This document shows, piece after piece, positions 7,979-17,361 of a stretch of DNA of 64,000 bases. A program made the translations under genes and the position numbers. The notes beneath the pieces were generated by a model. The model saw only the letters and a list, made by a program, of their open reading frames with translations. It was not told the origin of the DNA and did not search any database. Position 1 is the stretch's first letter. Each line of letters begins with the position of its first letter. The stretch comes from Pseudomonadota bacterium (GTDB lineage Bacteria; Pseudomonadota; Gammaproteobacteria; Steroidobacterales; Steroidobacteraceae): assembly GCA_018240525.1 (NCBI GenBank), contig JAFEFN010000009.1, positions 1 to 64,000 of the forward strand. The letters run 5' to 3'.

Positions 7979-9463
7979 TTAGCGCGGCGCGCCGGACGGC
8001 GCCGCAGGCGCGAGCGGCGCCAGCGCGATCTCCACGGCCCGCCGGTCCCAGGCCGGCTCGGCGAACAGTCGATTCGCGCTCAGCGGAACCGGTCGGCCGT
8101 CTTCGACGAGTTCGGTGAGCTCAATGCCACCGACACCATCGAAGAGCTTCACGCCGGCCGCATCGACGATGGCCAGTACCAGCGAGTTCGCGCTGAGGTG
8201 TCCGCCCCGGTTCCGCTCGGCATCGAACAGGGACGGGCTGCGGCCGGTGGTCTCGACCGGTTGCGTCACCCCATCCCATTCCGCGGTGCCCGCGCTGTAG
8301 GGGACCGCCCGCGTCACCACCCGGGCCACGACCACTGCATCCGGCCGCGATCCCTCCGGCAGCCCCTGCAGCACGCGTGCCCGCGCGGCGTCGATCTTGG
8401 CCTTGTCGGGGCGCCCCGTGAGCGGATCGTAGTAGCCGCCGGAGGCGGCGCGCTCCGCCTCCCACCTGCGCCCGAACTCATCGCTGTTCAGCACCTGGAA
8501 GCCGAGCCGCGTGAGTTGCGCGGTGAGTGCATCCGCGTAACGCGCGCGCACCGCATCGCGCTGCGGAATGTCTGCGAGCTCCAGCGGTGCGAGGGTAAGC
8601 CGCGGGTAGCGCGCCGGCAGCGGCGCGCCTGGCTGCGCCGCCGCCTTAGCGCTGGCGGGGGCGAGGGGCGGGCTCGGGATGTCGGCCGGGTGCGCCTCGG
8701 TCCCCAGCAGCAGCGGATCGAGCGCGAGCGAGAGGGCGCGCGCATCGCGGGCCGGGTCGGTCATGATCGACTTCGGATCGACGTCGAGCTGCTTCGTGGA
8801 CGTGAGCAGGCCGTGGACCTCCACGCGCGCGTAGCCGAGCAGCTGGATCCCGCCCGCGGCCGTGTAGAGGACCTTGCCACCGGCATCGCTCAGGCGCACG
8901 ACGAATGACAATGCACGCACGTGGCCGCTGAGCTGGGCGCCGGCGAGAGCCGACATGAAGTTACCCATGCTCGAGCGGCCACTGCTGCTGTCGCTGGCGC
9001 CATCCCATTGCGCGGTGTTACCGGCGAAGCGGGCCGGGCGCACCCGGATCAGGGGCCGCAGGATCGCATCCACCTTGTGCGCAGCCAGGTACTCGTTGGT
9101 GCTGAACTCGTTGAAGGCGTCGAACTTCTCCTTGAGGGGCTGCCCGGTGATCGGGTCATACATGCCGCCGAGCGTGGTGCGGATCTGCTGCTGGATCTCG
9201 CGCATCACGGCCGGCGCCACCACCGTGAAGCCCGCGGACTGCAAGCGCCTGACGATCTCGGCCTCGTAGCGGGCGGTGACCGCCTCCTGGTCCGGCAGAT
9301 CGTCGGGGACGCTCAGGGGCATCACGCCGATGGTCTGGACGGTGCTCAGAATCTGCGCGCGCGGTGTGCCGAACTCGTAGTAGGGCTGGCCGTAGTAGGC
9401 GAGGGCGGAGGCGGCGATGAGGCCGCCCAGGGCCAGCAGCCAGCGCGGATGGATGGGTCTCAT
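7979..9463 (-). CDS. Membrane-anchored protein with an internally duplicated domain
   Basis: I do not recognise the family. The 494-residue protein has one N-terminal membrane or signal segment (residues about 8-22, WLLALGGLIAASALAYY). Two copies of one domain follow, at about 40-245 and 290-485. The first carries YDPITGQPLKEK and AQWDG; the second carries YDPLTGRPDKAK and AEWDG at equivalent places, and each ends with a GGIQL/GGIEL strand. The ATG overlaps the stop codon of the upstream STN-M48 protease gene by 4 bp (ATGA), so the two are translationally coupled. A role in envelope quality control or transport with the protease is inferred from this coupling only. Confidence 0.75.
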   Translation of the reverse strand: MRPIHPRWLLALGGLIAASALAYYGQPYYEFGTPRAQILSTVQTIGVMPLSVPDDLPDQEAVTARYEAEIVRRLQSAGFTVVAPAVMREIQQQIRTTLGGMYDPITGQPLKEKFDAFNEFSTNEYLAAHKVDAILRPLIRVRPARFAGNTAQWDGASDSSSGRSSMGNFMSALAGAQLSGHVRALSFVVRLSDAGGKVLYTAAGGIQLLGYARVEVHGLLTSTKQLDVDPKSIMTDPARDARALSLALDPLLLGTEAHPADIPSPPLAPASAKAAAQPGAPLPARYPRLTLAPLELADIPQRDAVRARYADALTAQLTRLGFQVLNSDEFGRRWEAERAASGGYYDPLTGRPDKAKIDAARARVLQGLPEGSRPDAVVVARVVTRAVPYSAGTAEWDGVTQPVETTGRSPSLFDAERNRGGHLSANSLVLAIVDAAGVKLFDGVGGIELTELVEDGRPVPLSANRLFAEPAWDRRAVEIALAPLAPAAPSGAPR

Positions 9464-11028
9464 TTGGGGTCGCCTGAGGTCTGAGAAGCGCTGGCGCGCG
9501 CGTCGAGGTAGCGATGTACCAACGGTGCATCGGCGGCCTCTGGCGCATGCGCGAGGTAGCCCTGGAAGGCCACGGCTGCCGCCGCAGTCTCGCCGCGCAG
9601 CCGGTGCAGCAGTCCGGCCTCGCGGAATGCCGCCGGCGGTGGGTCGGGCAGTGCCATCGCGCGTTCGTAGGCCGCCAGGGCCGCGAGCCGGGTGGCATCG
9701 GTCTGCGGGATGCGGGCGCGCGAAATCTCCCCCTGCAGGAACGCGGCTCGGCCGCTGTCGGCCCGGGCGATGACGGCGCGCACCTGTGCCTCCGCGCGGT
9801 CGAGCGCACCGGCATCCAGGAGGACCGTCACTTGGTCCAGCGGCAGTGCAGCAATCTGCGCCTGGTACTCGGCGCTCCGGATCTCGCGCCCGGTCGCGAC
9901 CGAGGCGGCCAGTTCCCCGGCGATGGCCTGGCGATAACGGGCCATGCGCTCGGTCATCTTGGGGTGCGAGGCATACACGGTGCCGCCGCCCGCGGGGGCC
10001 TGTTCCGACAGCCGCTGCAAGGCGGACAGGGCACCGCTGGCATCGTAGCCGCCGGCGATCATGCGCCGTATGCCGCCGGCATCGGCCTCGCGCTCGAGGT
10101 CGCGCGAGTAGCCGCTGGCGATCGCGCGCGCCCAGATTTGCATCGAGTCGTTCGGGATGGACACCAGGCTGCTCGGCACGGAGGTCGGGCTCTTGCCGGC
10201 GTAGTGCTGTGCCACCGCGGCCAGCAGCACGCCGAGGATGGCGCCGGCGGTGTGCGCCGCCGTCTCGGTGCGCTGTTGCTCGCGCATGCCGCGCAGCACG
10301 TGGGCATTGGTGTAGTGGGTGGTCTCGTGGCCCAGCACCGCGGCAAGCTCCGATTCGTCCCGCAGCGTCGTCAGCAGCCCGGTGGTCACGTAGATCGAAC
10401 CGTTCGAGAGGCTGAAGGCGTTGGCATCGGCTCCGCGGATGACGCGGGCATGCACCCGGGAGGGGTCGGTTCCGTCGGTGGCGAGCAGGCGTTCCGTCAC
10501 GCCCTGCACGTAGCTATCCAGTGCCGCGTTGCCGTAGAGCAAGTGGGCGTTGCGGATGTGCTCCTCCAGCTGCTCGTTGGCGAGTTCCATCTTGCGCGCC
10601 TCTTCCGGCGTCGGCGGCGCAACGTGGGGTGGCTTGGGGATCTTGTCCGCCGTGATGTAGACGACCTCGAGCTGCGCGGCCGCGTCCGGATCCTGCCCGT
10701 CCTGCGCGGTGGCGGGACGAATGCGCACGATGCGCGGGTTCAGGTAGTCAAACCACAGCCCCGTGCCTCCCAGCAGCTGTCGCAGCGCGGGAGTGGGCGC
10801 AAGACCCGCCGGCACCGCCTGGCTGGTCTGGTTCTTCAGCAAGTCCGACGGGTAGGCGGTCTGGATGCCGGTCTGCAGGGAGAACTCGGACAGCGCGGTG
10901 TCGACCGGCTGGGCGGGGATGGGGTGCGAGAGCGTCGCTTCCTGGGCGCGCGCGGATTGCACCGGCAGGCTCCACAGGAAGGCGGCCGTGCAGGCGCACA
11001 GGAACACCCGGCTGAAGCCCCGGGACAT
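9460..11028 (-). CDS. STN-domain M48-family metalloprotease
   Basis: I start this 522-residue protein at the ATG at 11028, where a signal peptide begins (MSRGFSRVFLCACTAAFLW), because the long open frame upstream has no protein-like character. Another ATG at 11088 is possible. After the signal comes an STN domain (about 35-100: ALSEFSLQTG ... LRQLLGGTGLWFDY), normally found in secretins and FecA-type receptors. The M48 zinc protease domain follows: HETTH at 234-238 supplies two His ligands and the catalytic Glu, and Glu314 in EADAGG is the third ligand. TPR-like helices fill the C-terminus. BepA/YfgC-type M48 proteins act on outer-membrane assembly, so a periplasmic role is likely. An STN fused to M48 is unusual. 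Confidence 0.88.
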   Translation of the reverse strand: MSRGFSRVFLCACTAAFLWSLPVQSARAQEATLSHPIPAQPVDTALSEFSLQTGIQTAYPSDLLKNQTSQAVPAGLAPTPALRQLLGGTGLWFDYLNPRIVRIRPATAQDGQDPDAAAQLEVVYITADKIPKPPHVAPPTPEEARKMELANEQLEEHIRNAHLLYGNAALDSYVQGVTERLLATDGTDPSRVHARVIRGADANAFSLSNGSIYVTTGLLTTLRDESELAAVLGHETTHYTNAHVLRGMREQQRTETAAHTAGAILGVLLAAVAQHYAGKSPTSVPSSLVSIPNDSMQIWARAIASGYSRDLEREADAGGIRRMIAGGYDASGALSALQRLSEQAPAGGGTVYASHPKMTERMARYRQAIAGELAASVATGREIRSAEYQAQIAALPLDQVTVLLDAGALDRAEAQVRAVIARADSGRAAFLQGEISRARIPQTDATRLAALAAYERAMALPDPPPAAFREAGLLHRLRGETAAAAVAFQGYLAHAPEAADAPLVHRYLDARASASQTSGDPK

Positions 11029-11216
11029 GCTCGCCGCGAGGTCACGGCGCGATGGCGCGAGAGGACCGCTCACAGTTACCCCGGGCATCTTGACGTGCCC
11101 TGCTCGATACCTGGACCCGCCCGGACATGTTAGGTGGCTGGACACGCGTTTTGAAGGGCCATGCAGCGCCGTTGCGGATGCAGGGTCGTCCGTGACCCGC
11201 CATCCTGTCCTTGTCT

Positions 11217-12011
11217 CTAGTGAACGGCTGCGGTCATGGCGCTGGCGGGCGGCTGGCGGCACCCGGCGGGGATGGCTGCAAGTGCGGCCTTCGCAGGCGG
11301 CATCTTCGGGTCCAGTGGTTTGGCCACCTGGCTGAGCACCAGCAGGCGGATCTCGCCTTCCGGGTGCGCGACCGTCATGGCATGCGTCACTTCCCGGGCC
11401 AGCGACTCGCGCAGTCCCCGTTCCGGCATCGCGATCGTCATGACCCCGTAGACGAGTCCCGTCATGACTTCGGAGTAGGTGCTCGAAGCGCACAGCACCT
11501 GCGGCGCCTCCGGGTGCTTCAGGTCCACCAGCAGGGCCGGCAGGATCTCCTCGCTCTGGATCTTTTCGTACCCCACGATCGACGGCATGAACAGGAAGGG
11601 CGCCGCCGCCCCCGTGTCGTGCAGCTCGCGATGGACGGGCACGCCGACGGTGAGGAGGTAGTCGGCCGCCGCGGACACCTGGCCCGCGCCTGCCGCAGAT
11701 GCCGCCTCATCCAGCGTGACGCGGGGGCTGCCGCCCGCAGAGGCCAGGGTCGCCAGGCTGACCAGGGTGATGCGGGTATCGTTCCTCTGGATGGTGCGGG
11801 CGACCGACTGCGCCTCGCTCCGTGCGGATGCAGCCTCCAACCGCGGCGCATCGTCCTGCGGCATGACGGCGGTTTGAGTGACCGCGGCCGACGGCCGGAA
11901 GGGCACGGGCACGCAGCCACCGAGCAGGCCGCCGGCGAACACGAGGCACAGGCAGGCGCGCGCCGCCAGCCTCCGGGGGGTCGGTTCAGGAAAGACGGTG
12001 CGGATGGTCAC
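11217..12011 (-). CDS. Predicted lipoprotein of unknown function
   Basis: I set the start at the GTG at 12011 because GGGAG lies about 8 bases upstream and the resulting protein (264 residues) begins with a lipoprotein signal ending LLGGC (Cys about residue 27). The open frame extends further upstream, but that part is not protein-like. The rest is a mixed alpha-beta domain with no motif I recognise; it contains ADYLLTVGVPVHRELHD and a late VTHAMTVAHPEGEIR helix. It is upstream of the STN-M48 and duplicated-domain genes on the same strand, and its GTG faces the divergent GDSL esterase gene across a 188-bp region. Confidence 0.72.
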   Translation of the reverse strand: MTIRTVFPEPTPRRLAARACLCLVFAGGLLGGCVPVPFRPSAAVTQTAVMPQDDAPRLEAASARSEAQSVARTIQRNDTRITLVSLATLASAGGSPRVTLDEAASAAGAGQVSAAADYLLTVGVPVHRELHDTGAAAPFLFMPSIVGYEKIQSEEILPALLVDLKHPEAPQVLCASSTYSEVMTGLVYGVMTIAMPERGLRESLAREVTHAMTVAHPEGEIRLLVLSQVAKPLDPKMPPAKAALAAIPAGCRQPPASAMTAAVH

Positions 12012-12199
12012 GTTTCGGCTCCCAGGGTGGCAATGCGGTGCAGCGTGCACGCTTGTCGAGTCAGAGCACGACGCTGCGGAATCGGGTACCTCCGGCCGGC
12101 CCCGGCCCTGCCGTACCCGAATCACCCGCGGATCGCTCCCAGTCGCAGGAGCCGGCGCATCCCGCGGCGGCCATCGCCCACCTCCCCGGGAGATTCCTC

Positions 12200-13189
12200 A
12201 TGTCCCTGTCTGCGCGTTCACCCTTGCCGATGCTGCTCCTGGCGCTGCTGGCCCTGGCGAGCCTGCCCGCCGCCGCCCTCGAGCAGGGGCCCCTCGTGAT
12301 CTTCGGGGACAGCCTCTCGGATCCGGGCAACTACTTCATCGCCTTCGGGCAGACTTCAACGGCGCCGTTTGCACCGATCCCGGATGCCCCCTACGACATC
12401 GGGCCGGGCCATCACTTCAGCAATGGCCGCACCTGGGCGGAGCGCCTGGCGTTCGACCTGGACGCGCCCCCGAGCGGGATGCCCGCGCTGGCGCGCCCGG
12501 GCGAGTTCACCAACTACGCCGTCGGCCGGGCGCGCGCGCGGCCCGCTGCGGCCACCTTCTCCGCCTATGACCTGGGCACGCAGGTGGCGCTCTACCTCGG
12601 GGATGTTCATGGCCACGCGCGCGTCGGGGCGACGTACGTGATCTGGATCGGCGCCAACGACCTCGACGACGCGCTCGGCGCGCTGAGCGTCGACCCCACC
12701 GGGGCGGCCAGCGCGCAGATCCTGCAGGAGGCGATCGAGGCGGTCGCCGGCAACGTGCAGCTGCTGTGGTCCGCCGGCGCGCGCACCTTCCTCATTCCCA
12801 ACCTCCCGGACCTGAGCGAGACCCCGGCGGTGCGCGCCCTGGGACCCGCGGCGATGGGGGCCGCCGCGCAGCTCAGCGCAGCCTACAACGCAGGCCTTGC
12901 GCAGGGATTGGCGGAGCTTGCGGCGCTGCCGGGCATCCGCCTCGTCCCCTTCGACGTCGACGCGCTCTTGAACCAGGTCATCGCCCAGCCGGGCGCGTTC
13001 GGCCTGGAGGACGTGACCGATGCCTGCCTGGCCTTCTTCACGACCGTGGACCCGGTGTGCGCGCACCCGCAGCGTTACCTGTTCTGGGACGGCATCCACC
13101 CGACGGCGGCCGGACACGCGATCCTGGCGCTCGCGGCGCAGAGGGCACTGGCCTGCGATGCAACCCCCGCGCTGCGCGAGTGTCGCTAG
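12200..13189 (+). CDS. Secreted SGNH/GDSL-family esterase
   Basis: From the ATG at 12200 the 329-residue protein has a signal peptide (MSLSARSPLPMLLLALLALA ... AAA) and then the GDSL block I motif IFGDSLSDPGNYF with the nucleophile Ser at about residue 38. Block III is WIGANDLDDA, and block V WDGIHPTAAGHA supplies the catalytic Asp and His. This is the periplasmic or secreted esterase/lipase type of the thermolabile-haemolysin and acyltransferase group. Length is normal. It converges with the TonB receptor gene, with a hairpin between the two stop codons. Confidence 0.92.
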   Translation: MSLSARSPLPMLLLALLALASLPAAALEQGPLVIFGDSLSDPGNYFIAFGQTSTAPFAPIPDAPYDIGPGHHFSNGRTWAERLAFDLDAPPSGMPALARPGEFTNYAVGRARARPAAATFSAYDLGTQVALYLGDVHGHARVGATYVIWIGANDLDDALGALSVDPTGAASAQILQEAIEAVAGNVQLLWSAGARTFLIPNLPDLSETPAVRALGPAAMGAAAQLSAAYNAGLAQGLAELAALPGIRLVPFDVDALLNQVIAQPGAFGLEDVTDACLAFFTTVDPVCAHPQRYLFWDGIHPTAAGHAILALAAQRALACDATPALRECR

Positions 13190-13217
13190 CGGCGCGCGCC
13201 GGTCGGCCGGGCGCTAG
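13186..13217. terminator. Hairpin spanning both stop codons of convergent genes
   Basis: CTAGCG (13186-13191) pairs with CGCTAG (13212-13217), and the interior is GC-rich with further pairing (GGCCGG). It covers the TAG stops of the esterase gene and of the TonB receptor gene. It probably acts as a weak bidirectional terminator. There is no T tract. Confidence 0.4.
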
Positions 13218-15832
13218 AAGCGCCAGGTTCCCGCCAGCCCCACGGTGCGCGGCCGGAAGGTCGTGGCGTAGAAGAGGTTGCTGACGTTGTCCGCACCCTT
13301 GTTGCGCTTCAGGAGCGTGGGCTGCGAGTCGAGCGCATTGTTGAGGAACAGCGACAGCGCCAGGCCCTGCGTCGCATCGGCGCTGCAGTGGCACAGCTGG
13401 GGCACCGGGCTCGGCCCGCGCAGGTCGAGGGTCACGCGCAGGTTGAGGAGGTTGACGGACGGATTGGAGTCGAGGCCCGGCGCATACAGGTCCTGCGGCG
13501 CGCCATCCGGCTGCGGGATCTGCGTGTAAAAAGGCCCCGGGTTGCGGCTGTGGAAGGCATCCTCGGCGCGCAGCGTAAGGCTGGCACCGCCGCTGAGCGC
13601 CAGGGTGTCCTCGAGCGAGGCGAGCACATTCCAGGGTGATGCGACCAGAGGCGGCGTGCCCAGAGCATCGCCTTCGTTGACGATCACGCGGCCGTCCTGG
13701 TAGCTGGTCTGCGTGTAGTGTGCGTCGACGTAGCTGACCTCCAGGCGCCCCAGGACGCCGCCCACCGTTCCCCTGCCCTCGAGCTCGAATCCGCGGCTGA
13801 CGGCGCTGCCGGGGATGTGGGTCACGAGGCAGTTGGTGGCCAGCGCCGGGCCGTTGTTCCAGTTGGCATCGAACACGGTGGCCGTCAGGGCGAGGTGCTG
13901 TGCGGGGAAGGCCAGGTCGGCCCCCAGGGCGTAGCTCCACACCGTGTCGGTCGGGTAGGCGGCCAGGTTCTCGAAGCAGGTCGGCAGCGCGGCGTCGACC
14001 CCCGCCGGCGAGTAGCCCCGCGCGGCGAGTACGTAGTACTGGTGGTCGCGGTCCGATGCGTACACGAGCGACAGCCGGGGTGCGGCCACGGTGTTGCGGC
14101 CACTGGCCGGGTGGTAGCGGGTCGGCGGTGCGGGCACGGTGACGAAGGCGACCGGCTCGGTCTGGTACGCCTCGTAGTCTTCGCGCTCGAGCCGCAGCCC
14201 GCCGTCGAGCTTGAAGTGCTGCGACAGCCAGTGCGAGGCGCGGGCGAACAGACCCAGCTGGGTCTGGAGCATCGGCGTGGAATTGGCGGCATCCAGCGGG
14301 CCTGCGTACTCGATGCCGGGGGCGAGCGGGATCCTGATCGCGGCAGCGGTGACGCGGTAGGCCTCGAGGTCCTCGGTGCGGTAGTACGAGAGGCCGGCGG
14401 TCCAGGTCGTGGCGCTGCCATCCTCCGGCGAGCTGACGCGGATCTCCTGCGAGAACACGCTCTGGCGCAGCGCGGTCGTGGTCGCGACCACGTTGCCGGG
14501 CTCCGTGGGAAATGCGTCACCCAGCGGATTGCCCCATCCCCCCCACTTGGCCGATTCGGTGTCGTCCACGGTCAGGTCGCCCGTGCGGTGGTAGTAGGAG
14601 GTGCGGCTGTCGAGCTGCTCGGCGCCCAGGTCCGCGATCAGGCGCAGCGAGCCGATGTAGTAGGTGTCATCGAAGGGCTGCGCGATCAGGCTGCCGTTGT
14701 TGAGTTCGCCGGCGCCGGGGTTGGAGATGTAGGTGAAGAACGCCGGCGAATCCGGCGCATGACTCGACACGTAGCTGAAGGACGGCGTCAGCTGCAGGGT
14801 GGACAGCGGTGCCCAGGTGAGCGCGACGCGCACGCTCTGGGTCGTGGTGCGGTTGGAGTTGGCCTCCACGACGGGGTAGGGCGCGGTGAAGTCCGGCAGC
14901 GCATCGACCCGGTTCACGTAGCCTCCATCGGAGCGTTGCCAGGCGCTGATGCGGAATCCCAGCACGGCCGGCACCAGCGGGCCCCCGGCGGCCGCGCCCA
15001 CTTCGTAGCTGGGCTTGCCCAGCTCGGACACCGCCCACTCCGCGCGTGCCACCCCGGAGAAGGCAGCCAGGCTCGGCTCGTTGGGCGTGAAGCGCACCGC
15101 GCCCCCCTGCGTGTTGCCGCCGAGCAGGGTGCCCTGCGGCCCGCGCAGGATCTCGAACTTGCTCATGTCGAAGAACGGCGGCAGCGCGCGGCCGAAGGTG
15201 TTGCTGCGCGCGGCCGGCAGCGGGATATCGTCGAAGTAGATCCCGGTCGCGCTGCCATGCCGGTCCGACACCCCGCGGATGACGAGGTCGGTGAAGATGC
15301 CGCTGCCGACGCTGGAGAAGAAGTCGAAGCTGACGCCGGGATTCAGGGCGGCGATGTCGGCGATTCCCTTGACGCCCGAGGCTTCCGCCCGGGCAGCGTC
15401 CCACTCGACCTTGTCGAGCGGTGCCTCCATCACGCGCTGCTCCCAGCGCGTGGTGGTGACGGTGACCTCGGCGAGCGGCAGCGCCTGCCCCGGATCCTCG
15501 CGGCAGGCCGGATCGGGCGTGCTGGCGGGCCGGATGGACACCGTGCGCGCGTTCAGGAACTCGAACCTCAGCCCGGTGCAGTGCAGCAGCTGCCGCAGCG
15601 CACTGGCCGGCGGCGAGCCGGCCAGTGCGCCGGGGGAATGCAGGGCATCGGCCTCCGGCGGCCAGGGCACGTTGAATCCGGTCGCCGCCGCGAAGGCACT
15701 CAGCGCACCCGCCAGGCTCTGCGGCTCGATGTCGGCCGCCAGGGCCGGCAGGGTCGGCGCCGGCACCGCTGCCCATGCCGAGCAGGCGCCACACAGCGCA
15801 ACGACCAGGCAGGCGAGGCTGCGTGGCCGCAT
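13214..15832 (-). CDS. FecA-like TonB-dependent receptor with STN signalling domain
   Basis: This 872-residue outer-membrane receptor has a signal peptide (about 1-21), an N-terminal STN domain (about 38-105, ALSAFAAATG ... LRQLLHCTGLRFEFLN), a TonB box region (LAEVTVTTTRWE), a plug domain (FEILRGPQGTLLGGNTQGGAVRF) and a 22-strand barrel ending in the typical aromatic C-terminus (AGTWRF). The STN domain marks it as a transducer that signals ligand binding to a FecR-like anti-sigma factor. The FecR gene ends 6 bp upstream and the FecI-like sigma gene precedes that. The ligand is unknown; nothing adjacent points to a siderophore pathway. Confidence 0.95.
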   Translation of the reverse strand: MRPRSLACLVVALCGACSAWAAVPAPTLPALAADIEPQSLAGALSAFAAATGFNVPWPPEADALHSPGALAGSPPASALRQLLHCTGLRFEFLNARTVSIRPASTPDPACREDPGQALPLAEVTVTTTRWEQRVMEAPLDKVEWDAARAEASGVKGIADIAALNPGVSFDFFSSVGSGIFTDLVIRGVSDRHGSATGIYFDDIPLPAARSNTFGRALPPFFDMSKFEILRGPQGTLLGGNTQGGAVRFTPNEPSLAAFSGVARAEWAVSELGKPSYEVGAAAGGPLVPAVLGFRISAWQRSDGGYVNRVDALPDFTAPYPVVEANSNRTTTQSVRVALTWAPLSTLQLTPSFSYVSSHAPDSPAFFTYISNPGAGELNNGSLIAQPFDDTYYIGSLRLIADLGAEQLDSRTSYYHRTGDLTVDDTESAKWGGWGNPLGDAFPTEPGNVVATTTALRQSVFSQEIRVSSPEDGSATTWTAGLSYYRTEDLEAYRVTAAAIRIPLAPGIEYAGPLDAANSTPMLQTQLGLFARASHWLSQHFKLDGGLRLEREDYEAYQTEPVAFVTVPAPPTRYHPASGRNTVAAPRLSLVYASDRDHQYYVLAARGYSPAGVDAALPTCFENLAAYPTDTVWSYALGADLAFPAQHLALTATVFDANWNNGPALATNCLVTHIPGSAVSRGFELEGRGTVGGVLGRLEVSYVDAHYTQTSYQDGRVIVNEGDALGTPPLVASPWNVLASLEDTLALSGGASLTLRAEDAFHSRNPGPFYTQIPQPDGAPQDLYAPGLDSNPSVNLLNLRVTLDLRGPSPVPQLCHCSADATQGLALSLFLNNALDSQPTLLKRNKGADNVSNLFYATTFRPRTVGLAGTWRF

Positions 15833-15838
15833 GGGGGG

Positions 15839-16837
15839 TCAGTCTGCGGACACCCGGATGCTGCCGGCGCTGATCTCCACCTCGACGCCGGGCAGGCTAC
15901 GCAGGAAGGCAATCATCGATTCGGTGTCGTCGACGTTGAACACGCCGCTCACCGGCATGTCACCGAGGGTCTTTGAATCGATCTGGATCGGCGTGCTGGC
16001 GTAGCGGTTGAACTCCGTGACCACCTGCGCCAGCGGCTCGTGGCGAAAGGAGATCTGGCGGCGCAGCCACGCGGTGCTGCGCGAGGGATCCACCGCGCTG
16101 GGTTCCGCCGGCAGGACGCCGCGCACCACGCGCACCTGCTCGCCGGCCCCGACGAGCAGCGGTGCGCGCGCGTCGCTGATCGAGGTGCCCACCGTGACCT
16201 TGCCCTCGAGCACCGTGACCACGGTGGTGGCCTCGTTCTGCAGGTACACGTCGAACTGCGTGCCGACCGCCGTGACCTGCGCCCGGCCTGCGATCACCTG
16301 GAAGGGGCGCGCGGCATCGTGCACGACCTCGAAGATGACCTGCCCACGTTCCAGCTCGACGCGGCGGCTCGCGGGCTGATAGCGCACCGTCACCGCGGTG
16401 TCGGTGTTCAGGTGCAGCACCGAGCCGTCGGCGAGGCGCTGCGCCAGCTGCTGACCGTGCCCCGTCGCGAAATGCTCACCCGCCTGCACCGTGACCGGCG
16501 CCGCCGGGCGGTGGCTTATCCACACCGACAGCAGGGCCACCAGGGGGACCACGGCCGCGGCCAGGGCATAGGGCCAGCGGCGCGCGCTCCGCGGCGCAAG
16601 GGTCGTGACGTTGGGCTCCGGCTCCAGCAGCCTCTCGATGGAGGGCAGGGGCTGCGGCAGGATGCGGCGCAGGTCGCCCGCCATCTTCAGTGCGTCCGAA
16701 TACGCCTGCGCATGCGCCGGCGAGATCTTCAGCCAGGCGACGAAGGCCGCCTGACGCGCCGGATCCGGCTCGTCGCGATTGGCGATGAGCCATTCGGCCG
16801 CCTCCCTGGCGAGGGTCTCGCGCTCGTCCTTCGTCAT
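15839..16837 (-). CDS. FecR-family anti-sigma regulator
   Basis: The ATG at 16837 overlaps the sigma stop codon by 4 bp, which fixes the start; the longer open frame upstream is the sigma gene in another frame. The 332-residue protein has the DUF4880 N-terminus (EAAEWLIANRDEPDPARQAAFVAWL), which binds sigma, one membrane segment (about 89-108), a FecR jelly-roll domain (AGEHFATGHGQQLAQRLADG to VLEGKVTV), and a C-terminal STN-like DUF4974 segment (ISFRHEPLAQVVTEFNRYAS). It would relay the signal from the receptor STN domain across the inner membrane. Confidence 0.95.
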   Translation of the reverse strand: MTKDERETLAREAAEWLIANRDEPDPARQAAFVAWLKISPAHAQAYSDALKMAGDLRRILPQPLPSIERLLEPEPNVTTLAPRSARRWPYALAAAVVPLVALLSVWISHRPAAPVTVQAGEHFATGHGQQLAQRLADGSVLHLNTDTAVTVRYQPASRRVELERGQVIFEVVHDAARPFQVIAGRAQVTAVGTQFDVYLQNEATTVVTVLEGKVTVGTSISDARAPLLVGAGEQVRVVRGVLPAEPSAVDPSRSTAWLRRQISFRHEPLAQVVTEFNRYASTPIQIDSKTLGDMPVSGVFNVDDTESMIAFLRSLPGVEVEISAGSIRVSAD

Positions 16838-17361
16838 GCGACCTCGTTCTCGTCCTCGTACGTGTACTTCTGCAGCAGCGGTATCACCTGCTGCAGGTAC
16901 TTCTTGACCGCGTGCGGGGTGACACCCAGGTGCCGGGCGATCTCTTCGTAGCTCAGGCCGTGTCCGACCTGCAGCAGGTAAGCGGTCCGCACGTTGCGCG
17001 GCAGCCGCGCGAAGGCCCGGCGCAACTTCTTCAGTTCCTGGTCCGCGACGACCTCTTCGACCGGGTCCGGATGCCTCGGCAGGTCCGGTTCCACCGCCGG
17101 ATCGCTCGCATCCACGCTGTTGCGCTCGCGGCCGCGGTCCGCGATGCGCGCGTCGGCCAAGTGCCGGGCGATCGTGAACATGTACGACCGGGGCTCGCGG
17201 ATCTCGCCGATGTCCTTGACCTGCCACATCCTCAGCAAGGTCTCCTGAGCCAACTCGCACGCGTCCGCGTCATTTCCCAGGTAGCGCCAAAGATACCTTT
17301 CCAAAGCGCTGCCATGCTCATCGAACAGCCGCTTGAACCATGCTGCCCTGTCCTCCGTCAT
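16834..17361 (-). CDS. FecI-like ECF RNA polymerase sigma factor
   Basis: The 175-residue protein has sigma-2 with the usual acidic motif (DACELAQETLLRMW) and sigma-4 (LSYEEIARHLGVTPHAVKKYLQQ), typical of FecI-type factors. It is the first gene of a three-gene unit sigma-FecR-receptor on the minus strand, coupled to FecR by an ATGA overlap. The expected targets are this operon and perhaps the neighbouring envelope genes. Confidence 0.95.
   Translation of the reverse strand: MTEDRAAWFKRLFDEHGSALERYLWRYLGNDADACELAQETLLRMWQVKDIGEIREPRSYMFTIARHLADARIADRGRERNSVDASDPAVEPDLPRHPDPVEEVVADQELKKLRRAFARLPRNVRTAYLLQVGHGLSYEEIARHLGVTPHAVKKYLQQVIPLLQKYTYEDENEVA

Noticed and set aside
11029..11493. Extension of the STN-M48 frame by about 155 codons
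   Set aside because: The extension is Arg/Pro-rich and overlaps the lipoprotein gene; a signal peptide starts at 11028.
13718..15976. Plus-strand open frame (752 codons) opposite the TonB receptor gene
   Set aside because: It is antisense to a receptor with STN, plug and barrel motifs; the composition is that of a GC-rich shadow frame.
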